In this document: one piece after another, positions 1 through 7,800 of the stretch
Layout of the letters: each line of letters opens with the position of its first letter
Numbering within the stretch: position 1 is the stretch's first letter
NCBI GenBank assembly: GCA_030430875.1
Contig: JAUIKI010000054.1
Span: 1-8,050, forward strand
Origin: Gammaproteobacteria bacterium
GTDB lineage: Bacteria > Pseudomonadota > Gammaproteobacteria > Pseudomonadales > JAUIKI01
DNA: 8,050 bases
Reading direction: 5' to 3'
Position numbers and translations under genes: made by a program
The notes under the pieces: generated by a model
What the model was told of the DNA's origin: nothing
Database searches by the model: none
Seen by the model: only the letters and a program-made list of their open reading frames with translations

Positions 1-1789
1 CAAAACGACTTTGGCGATTGATTGGTTCTTCACTCTCTTTCTCTTTCTCTTTCTCTTTCTTATCTTGTGAACCTTGTTCAATGTGTTCTTGAAAAACTTT
101 AAAAAAGACTTTGTCATTATTTTGCAAGTTGTAAACTTCCAGTTTAAAGTCTCCTTGTTCATCAGATTTCGTTTCTGACAAATAGATACTTTTCTTGTCT
201 AAATAATGATAAGCACGCACGATAAGCCCTGCAATGCTCTGTCGACTCAAAGCGTGAATAACGCGACCAGTAATTGCTTGCGTTGCACCAAGTTCAACCT
301 CGATAGTCGGTTTGATTGCTAACTTATCTCCCTGAAATCGCAAACCTGGATTATCAAGTAAATTTTGCTTTACAACTAAACTATTAGCGTAAAACAGTTC
401 AGCATCTATTTCGATAGGAAATATCTGGCCAAGATTAAGTTGAAATTTTCCATTTTCATCTGTTATAACTTCACTTGTTTTTCTGATATTTTTATCTTCA
501 ATGAAGTCTAAATACTTGATTCCCATTCGAATCATCATGAGAGGTAATTTTTGTTTTTTGCTTTTTGACTGAAGCAAACCGTCAATTGATATCTGAGTTT
601 TAAAATCAGAGTTACTGTCAAGGATCACTTTTTGATTTGGATACCAAACGAGAGAACCATGGACAAACTTCGAGTAACGTCCATGGTTTCCACCAGGTGC
701 CGGTAATTCATTCGCTATGGGATAACCTAATGAACTTTTTTCTTTGCCTAATTTTTTCCAGTGTTGATAAATTTCACCCAAAACTGCATGTGTGCCATGT
801 TCAGGATGACTAATAATAATGCCATTACTAAGTTCGCAGTATTCAACTTTTTTTGTTTGTTTTTTACGGGAGCGTTCTGAACCATCAGTGACGATAATGC
901 TTTCACCTTTTTGCATACTACTTTTTAGCTCACCAAGTGTAGATATTTTTTCTCGGTAGAGCTCATTAATTTCACCAGTGAGAATGTAGGCTTTTTTAGA
1001 ATCATTGCTAGGATAAACGCTACCATTTTCGAAGTGTTGTGCTGTAATTCTTCTAGGACTTGAGTGAATAGGCAAACCAAGTGTATCTTTATCTTTGATC
1101 CATTCATCATGAATCACTCCTAAAATGATATAACATCTTTTTCTCTTCTTGTTGTATACAATGCTGCCTTTTTCAAATTGACAATATGGATTACTTTTAA
1201 AATCACCACTTTGCACAGGCAATCCAAGTGACTCATAGCGGTTTCTTTGGCTGAACCATTGCCGATAAATACTCCCTTCAAGTATTTTTGTTTCACGACT
1301 ACTTTTAATCCATAAAATAGCCCCGTTTTGAAAGCAGCTATAGTGCATTTTACCGTCGGAGACAACGTTTACATCGCTTGTTGGATACCCAAGTGAACCA
1401 CCCATTGATCCTTTCTCGTCCCAAGCCTTTTTGATGTCGCCATGCACCTCATAAATTCCAGTTTTGGGATGCCGACAGATAATTCCATGTTGAAAATAAA
1501 CATAGTCTCCTTTGTTATCTGGCGTTTTACTTTCATCGGACTTTGGCAATCCAAGAACACTGTCATGTAATCCTAGTTGTTGCCATTTTTTATAAATGAC
1601 TCCATACACTGCATAAGCTTTATTTACATTAAGGAAATTTTTACTAACAACAATAGCTCCTTTTTGGAAATATTGTACGAGAGAGTTTTCTCGATTTACT
1701 CCCCATGCTGGTTTTCCGAAAACAACCTTCCCTCCTGCAGAAAGGTATTTTTGAATCTGTAATGCTTTTTGCTGTTTAAAATCAGGCAT
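1..1789 (-). CDS. LGFP-repeat protein with transthyretin-like domains, possible Tc-associated or TcA-like subunit, 3' partial
   Basis: I translated this frame base by base: 596 codons are open from ATG 1789 to the window edge. The start is supported by AGGAG six bases upstream, and the gene lies 47 bases after the Tc gene, so co-transcription is likely. Residues 1-390 hold about seven LGFP-type repeats (FGKP 24, LGLP 79, LGYP 133, LGLP 188, LGLP 237, degenerate LGEL 285, LGYP 354), most with a G-x-I-x3-W segment. In other proteins LGFP repeats are linked to cell-surface or cell-wall binding. Two regulatory-like/transthyretin-like beta domains follow, at about 396-460 (TDENGKFQLNL) and 504-568 (GRVIHAL...DEQGDFKLEV...FFKVF). 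A Lys/Glu-rich linker begins at 577. There is no signal peptide or membrane segment. The second domain type also appears in large TcA-like proteins, so this may be the N-terminus of a Tc partner; that is inference, since no pore or neuraminidase-like region is in view. Confidence 0.93.
   Translation of the reverse strand, partial: MPDFKQQKALQIQKYLSAGGKVVFGKPAWGVNRENSLVQYFQKGAIVVSKNFLNVNKAYAVYGVIYKKWQQLGLHDSVLGLPKSDESKTPDNKGDYVYFQHGIICRHPKTGIYEVHGDIKKAWDEKGSMGGSLGYPTSDVNVVSDGKMHYSCFQNGAILWIKSSRETKILEGSIYRQWFSQRNRYESLGLPVQSGDFKSNPYCQFEKGSIVYNKKRKRCYIILGVIHDEWIKDKDTLGLPIHSSPRRITAQHFENGSVYPSNDSKKAYILTGEINELYREKISTLGELKSSMQKGESIIVTDGSERSRKKQTKKVEYCELSNGIIISHPEHGTHAVLGEIYQHWKKLGKEKSSLGYPIANELPAPGGNHGRYSKFVHGSLVWYPNQKVILDSNSDFKTQISIDGLLQSKSKKQKLPLMMIRMGIKYLDFIEDKNIRKTSEVITDENGKFQLNLGQIFPIEIDAELFYANSLVVKQNLLDNPGLRFQGDKLAIKPTIEVELGATQAITGRVIHALSRQSIAGLIVRAYHYLDKKSIYLSETKSDEQGDFKLEVYNLQNNDKVFFKVFQEHIEQGSQDKKEKEKEKESEEPINRQSRF
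34..60 (-). repeat. Hexanucleotide tandem repeat encoding a Lys-Glu linker
   Basis: On the plus strand CTCTTT is repeated four times perfectly (35-58), with partial copies on each side. It is read as alternating Lys-Glu codons (AAA GAG), giving KKEKEKEKESEE from residue 577 of the LGFP protein. Being a multiple of three, changes in copy number would add or remove Lys-Glu pairs without shifting the frame. Confidence 0.9.
86..604 (-). other. Two transthyretin-like / carboxypeptidase-regulatory-like domains
   Basis: Residues about 396-460 and 504-568. Each has the pattern of a beta-sandwich stalk domain: an opening G-x-V/I strand, a central segment, then a turn D-E-x-G-x-F followed by an alternating strand (TDENGKFQLNL at 443; SDEQGDFKLEV at 542). 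The second ends in DKVFFKVF, a signature I associate with regulatory-like domains in Tc-type and other large surface or secreted proteins. They probably serve as spacers or binding modules. Confidence 0.65.
622..1720 (-). repeat. Seven LGFP-type protein repeats
   Basis: Repeat cores fall at residues 24, 79, 133, 188, 237, 285 and 354 of the LGFP protein, mostly 48-55 residues apart. A typical unit reads G-x-I-x3-W, then LG(L/Y)P, then F-x2-G-x-I, then P-x-T/H-G-x2-x-V-x-G; the unit FQHGIICRHPKTGIYEV at 99-115 is a good example. The sixth unit (around 285) is degenerate: LGEL replaces LGxP and the Trp is gone. It is followed by a basic insertion (SERSRKKQTKK, 304-314) that widens the spacing to 69. 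Nucleotide identity between units is low, so these are old repeats. Confidence 0.88.
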
Positions 1790-1836
1790 TATGTACTCCT
1801 ATTTTGCAAACTTTAATTTTATTCATGATTCATGCA
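1790..1836 (-). other. Intergenic gap within the operon
   Basis: 47 bases between the TAA of the Tc gene and the ATG of the LGFP gene. I see no terminator hairpin and no convincing promoter, so readthrough is expected. It holds a perfect tandem 7-mer (plus strand ATTCATG twice, 1821-1834). Each copy contains an ATG on the minus strand, but these open only 4- and 14-codon frames. Confidence 0.8.
1796..1800 (-). promoter_or_regulatory. Ribosome binding site of the LGFP-repeat gene
   Basis: AGGAG followed by TACATA and the ATG at 1789, a near-ideal spacing of six bases. It fixes the start: no in-frame ATG lies between it and the preceding gene's stop, and the next in-frame Met (residue 128) is deep within the repeats. 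Confidence 0.9.
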
Positions 1837-4800
1837 TTAATTTTCTAGAAAATGTTTCGGATACATATACCTTGCAATTCCGTCAATCAAACTCATGCTG
1901 AAGGAAATTGCAAGAGCTGATATAGCAAAAATTGAAGCTGCTGCTGGCAGTCCAAAAGCGAAGGTAGCAAGTAAAGCAGCGCTCCCAAGTGCACCAAGTG
2001 TATGGGAAACAAGGCTATATGTATCATTGTCTTGATAAGCTTGATACGCATAATGAGAAGAAAATAAAACTCCTGCTGAAGCGCCTGCAACTCCAGATAG
2101 TTTTCCACCAACACCAAGTAATTTACTTGCCATAGATCCAGAAGCTAACGCACCTGCTTGCCCTGCTGCTGATTTAAACATGAAACTTCCCGTCGCGTAT
2201 GCAGCTCCCCCTATTGATTCGGCTATGCCAATACCTATGCCTGAATATTTCACTAAAGGGTTTTCTATTTCTGATGCAACATACACTCCGAGCGCTCCAG
2301 AGACCATCGAAGCAGTACCAAGCAAGGCACCCCACTTTCTGAGTGTCGGATATTCCGTTTTTGATTGGATTGTCTGTTGAGGATTATCATGCGTATCCAA
2401 CCCATGAGAAGCGACACTTCCTCGTTTTAGCGCTTGGTTTTGTACCAGTTTTGCTGAATATTTTTCAAATACTGGCTTTTGTTTGCTGTAAGGCGCTTTT
2501 CCACCGTGCTGTTGACGGGTTGATTCTAGCTCAATATCAATTTTCTTTTGCAGATTAGTATCCTCCAGCAAATAGCCTTCCGCATTCTTCGCTTCGTCAT
2601 AACCTTGTTTCCCTGACCAAAGATTGAGTGTCAGCTTATCTTGTAGGGAATAACCAAGTTGTACTGCCCCATATTCTCTGCTTGCCGCATCAAAGGCTAG
2701 AAACCCTTGTTTTGATAATTCTGGGGGGGATAAAAAGTCTGCTTGCACACCATCTTTTCCAAAGTTTATGTCTACCAGCGAAATTGTGTCACCCTGTTCT
2801 TTTCTTGTCCCACTAGGGTCTGAAAAGAGAATGGGATTTCCATTACAATAAGCATAAAGATTAAAACCATCCACAGGACCAGTGGGATCTGGGTTAAGCC
2901 AACGTCCTAACCAAGGAATGTAATAACGTTGTCCATGGTAATAAAGACCTGTGCTGCTGTCGCGTTCCTTTGCTGTATAACGGTAATCACGAAGCTTAAC
3001 TTCTTTTGCTTTCTCTCCAGTTAATAATGAGGTTCCTCCATAAGGATAATATTCTTCATAAGAAATAAGTTGTGCCTTCTGATTGAGTTCCAAAGAAGCT
3101 GAATCCAAGTGATTGCTATACTGATAGTGTATCTTTGGCAATTTCTGCTGATCATTTTCCCAAGAATGCACCAATGCGATTCGCTTCTGATCGTCCATAA
3201 CATGTAAGCTGTAACGTGATTCAATTATCTTCTTTTCATTATCTTTGATGCGGTAACACCTTTTAATTTCACAAGAGCCTAAATAAATTTTTTCTTCAAT
3301 TTCACAAATGGTGTTGTTTTCTAGCCAACGCTCCCAAACTTTTCGAATGCGTTGCCCAGACGCATCATATACGTAATATTCTGCATCATTTTCAGCGCCA
3401 TCTCGAACCACTAAATCAACTTTTTTGAGTTGATTGCTTTCGTTCCAATGCAGCTTAGGAATGTTTGCTAGCTGGGTTAAATTTCCAGAAACATCATAAT
3501 ACTCTTCGGGGTTGGTGTTACCGCCTGTTTTCAAAACAGCACGGTTTGATTGAACAGACACAGATAAATTCAGTTTAAATGGCTTAAATCCCTGGTGTTG
3601 AATTTGAGTTAAATTACCTGCATCATCGTATTGATATTGACGCTGATATGGATGCAGCTTTTTAGCATCGTTGATTGACACTGAAGAGCTAGCCCAACAT
3701 TCAATCGCTGTATTGGCTTCATGCTCACGACCTGTTGCTTGAGTTAAGCGATAGAGTGCGTCGTAGGCAAAACGCATACTTGGATCAATTTTTTTATTTT
3801 TATTAAACGCCGACTCATGAGAGTTGTCTTTAATTTCTAAAATGTTGCCAATAGGATCGTAACGATAACTAATATCTTGTATACGCTTCTGGTCGCTTTG
3901 GCGAACTGTTAACAGTTTTACCAAACGAAAATTTTTCTCATCGTATTGATAATAAGTCGTGGTACCATTTCCATATTCAATTTGTTCACGCTGTCCCTTG
4001 GCATTATATTGAATAGATTTTACAAAAGATTGAGCTTTTTTATGATTAGCTAATTTAACGTTGATGCCTTTCAACTGCCCTGATTGATGATACTGGGGAA
4101 AAATAGTGCTATTATCAGTAGCTTTTTCTTTAGTCAAACGACCTAATGCATCAAAAGCCATTTCTTTTACAAAGCTCTCCTGGCTTAATGTAACTTCCTC
4201 ATTCCAGTTGACTGTGTCACGATAGTTTTCACGCAGTGTTATCATGCTTTTTTTAGGTTCAGCTTTAAAACTATAGCTCGGCATTTCTTTTAACCCGGCA
4301 TTATCATAATGACGATAAAGTTGTCCATTTAGATTGTATGTTGAAGCATCTGGAACTGTCTCACCGTAGACAAACTTCTGAAGCAAGTGTATTTTTTTAT
4401 CTAGTGTACAATATACGTGTTCTAAACGGCCGAATAGATCATAAGACATACTGTGATGCATATCATCACTATCCCAAGATTCTCGCACTCGGCCAAGCGC
4501 ATCATAAAGTTGTAAAGATATCCCTGAATCCATCGATTGAGTGGCTATTTTGTTTCCTAACAAATCGTATATATATTGAAAATTTGCGATTTGCTTGTTA
4601 GCTTTGCGTGTTTTATTTAGCTTCACTTGGCGGGCATCAATATGATGACTGATATTGCCATAATGATCATAATGCGTTTGTGAAATCAGAGGGATTTTAT
4701 CAGCCTCATCGTAAACCCATTCTTCAACGCTTCGCCCCAAAGAATCAAGATGACTTATATTAGGTGTATTAGCGTGTGTAAGGATTTCTTTGAAAGCCTT

Positions 4801-7800
4801 AGCATTTTTTTGATATGCCACGCTTTCTAATAGTGTATCATTGGCATCAAATTGAGATGAATACCAAGCATTGAATTCGACTCGTTCGAAAAAACCATCA
4901 GGACTGTCTTTACGTATTTCTCGCAATAATGGGTCGTAATATAATGTTGAACTGATACCATAATATTTAAGTTCATCATCTTTTTCATAATCAAAAGTAC
5001 TACTATAAAAAGGCTCAAACTCTTGAATAGGTTTTTGTTTATTATTGTATAGCACTCGCCCTGAAACGAGATATCGACGCTCCACATAATCGCTTATGAG
5101 TTCATCATTATTATCTTTAGTCAGCTGCCCATTCTTATTGCGCAATAATGCAGGACCTGCTTCAACTATAGTCTTCGATTGTAGATTCCGAGAAAAGCCA
5201 TCATAGTAATTTAAACCAACCACCACCTCACTAGCTTCATTCCCACTCAAGTCACTAACATGTGAAGCACGTTGAATACTAAGACTGCTGAGTGGTTCAG
5301 CACGTTCTTCCCAGGCTTTATCATCATAATAAAAGTAAGCACTGGCTCCTTGAAGATATTCTTGCGGAGCAGTAATAACGGCTTCAAGTGTTGCTGGAAT
5401 TGTCTGATACTCAGTAATTGGTAAATCACCTCGATTTTCACCTTCTTCTATTCCATAACAACTCATAGCGACAACTCGTCCCCATGCATCGGTGAGTATT
5501 TCTGAGTAATTGTCATTAATATCAATATGCCTCCAAGGTTCAAGCGTACGATAATCTATTTCCACACTGTTTTGATTACCAACAGAATCGCAATGTTTCA
5601 CAACGCAAAAATCATATTGATCGTAAATAATCTCTTCTTTTACACCAAAGGGGTCAACTGTTTTAATGGGAAGACAGAATTGATCTGCCGTTAAATAATA
5701 ATGTTTTTCTGAAACAGACCAATAGGCTTGTTGATCAAGCTGATAACCATAGTCTATGAGCTGTTGATGAGAAACTTTATTTTCATAAACTGATAAAATC
5801 TGTTCTTTTGTCAATGCAAGTGACTTGGTATGATGAATTAGCGCTAGAATAGAACTTTGACCAACTGGTAACATCTCACTTTGTTCTTTATTCCAATAAT
5901 AATATTGTTTTTCCGCAGTGGGAATCTTGTTAGTACTTTGGTCTTTCCAAATTGATTGCAACTCTTCAATGCTAAAGTAATCATGAGATGTGTTAATATT
6001 AAGAAGCTGGTAATTTTTTTGTGTTGTTATAATACCTAAGCAAAAATCACTCGAATTTATATGATGATAATCAATATTTTCGATTGCAATATGCATATTT
6101 TTTTGTTGCAAGAGACGCTTTGCTATCGACTTACGACGAGGATAAACCACTTTAGCCTGAATGCGTGTGTAGCCAAACTCATCAGTATCTAAAATAAAAT
6201 TGTGGTCAATCCGAGGATCTTCTGGATTACGCTCGTAATGATATTGAATAGACTCAAGCGCACTACAGAAAAAGCTCGCACAATGCGCGCCCATACGTTG
6301 CTGCAAAGGTTTTATTTGATAACGTGACTGGCTAACAGTGTAAGGATGAGGATTACCATCATCCGCATAAATTTCTTGACGTATTTGACATCCTTTGAGA
6401 GAACGATAAGCCTCTCTCAAGGTCTCAGTATCCTGTTTATCACAATTTAAAAAATAAGAAGTAGGCATCGAATATGCGTGCATATCTCCTTGATAAAAAT
6501 GTTTTTTCAAGTGCTCTTCAAGCAGAAATGCGCCGGTGTGAAACCAAGTCTTTGTATGAGAGGCTGCTATAAAACTGGAGGAATTCTGTTTTTCAATTGC
6601 AAATTTCTCTGTATCCCATTGCTCAACCCAAGCAAAGCCACGAAATTCTCGATCACTACTATCATAATATCCATCATGATATGCATAACGTGTACAAAGT
6701 TCGGTATTGCTTATGAGGTCTCGAGTGATCATATGGCTAACAACATGAACTGGAAACGACAATTGATTTTGCCAATGTTTATTTGACTCACTATCGCGAA
6801 TAAAATCTTCTGTCGAACTGCGATAAAAATATTCTGTTTCAGAACCGCGGTTATTAATGCTTTTTTTTAGCAAGAAAGGTTTTTGGCTACTTAAGAGGTC
6901 AATATAACGAAAACGTTTTCCAGAACCAGAGTCATAAGACCAAAGTAAGCAACAACATCCATTACCCAGCAAATCAATTAATCGGCAGTCGTTAGGTGTG
7001 CTGTAATTTGGTAATACATCTAGAGATTGTGGCTCTGAAAAAGCATTGCCAGATTCATTGTAATAAAGATCACATCCCTCTCTACCAATATACAAAATAT
7101 CTGTTGTACCTGTGCCATCAATATCACCTAAGCGCAGACGCTTAGAATCAAAAAGCTCCTCATAGTCAAAAACAGGTGCATTGGCCATGCTGACCTTTCC
7201 ACCAAAGTGGCCGTAACCCAAGTTAGGCCAATAACAAATTTCACCATTGCGAACACGTACAATATCACTTAATCCATCACCAGACATATCAGCTAAATGA
7301 ATTGACTGAGCTTCATCAGCAAATAAAAATTTTGGTCCTTGTTTTTCATCCAAGGATTGATATTGCTGGTGCCACTCACCAAAACCTTTACCGCCTTTTC
7401 CTTCAATCCATATTAATTGGTCTTCCTTTGAGATTAATAGATCAGAAAAACCATCACCGGTTAGATCAATCCAGCGTAATTGAGGATCCTGCCAATCGAT
7501 ATGCGGCATTTCATTTAATTGGTATCCATGTGACCAACAATTTTGTGATTGTGATTTAGATGAAGCGCATTTAAAATAACGTGCTTCATTTTCACTAAAG
7601 CAAAGTAGTTCATATTTACCATCATTGTCTATATCAGCAATTTGGCTTCGTCCTTGCTTTATTGACAAAGCATTCGGTTTTGATAAAATTTGTGTCAAAG
7701 CAGCCAGCCTACCTTTACCTTTATTTTCAGCATAATACCAAGCATTTTCTTTTTGAACTAAAAGACCTGGTAGTGCTTGTCCCCACAAGTCTATCCATTG

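Noticed and set aside
925..1566. Three short minus-strand reading frames (925-1110, 1120-1365, 1369-1566)
   Set aside because: They lie in another frame of the continuous LGFP-repeat gene that is open from 1789 to base 1 and has recognisable repeats and a ribosome binding site; they are shadows.
1782..1826. A 14-codon frame (MNKIKVCKIGVHNA) overlapping the LGFP gene start, possible coupling leader
   Set aside because: No ribosome binding site precedes it, and its overlap with the start codon can arise by chance in a short AT-rich gap.
1821..1834. Tandem ATTCATG 7-mer as an operator or attachment site
   Set aside because: Only two copies in AT-rich DNA with no dyad symmetry and no sign of integration nearby.
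1850..1890. TTGACG at 1886-1881 on the minus strand as a -35 box for an internal promoter
   Set aside because: At 17 bases spacing the -10 candidate is TATCCG, only three of six matches; other spacings are no better. It also lies in coding sequence.
1745..2900. Interbacterial contact-dependent Rhs toxin instead of a Tc toxin
   Set aside because: The chain carries TcB propeller and TcdB middle regions and TccC-type landmarks, and no immunity gene follows.
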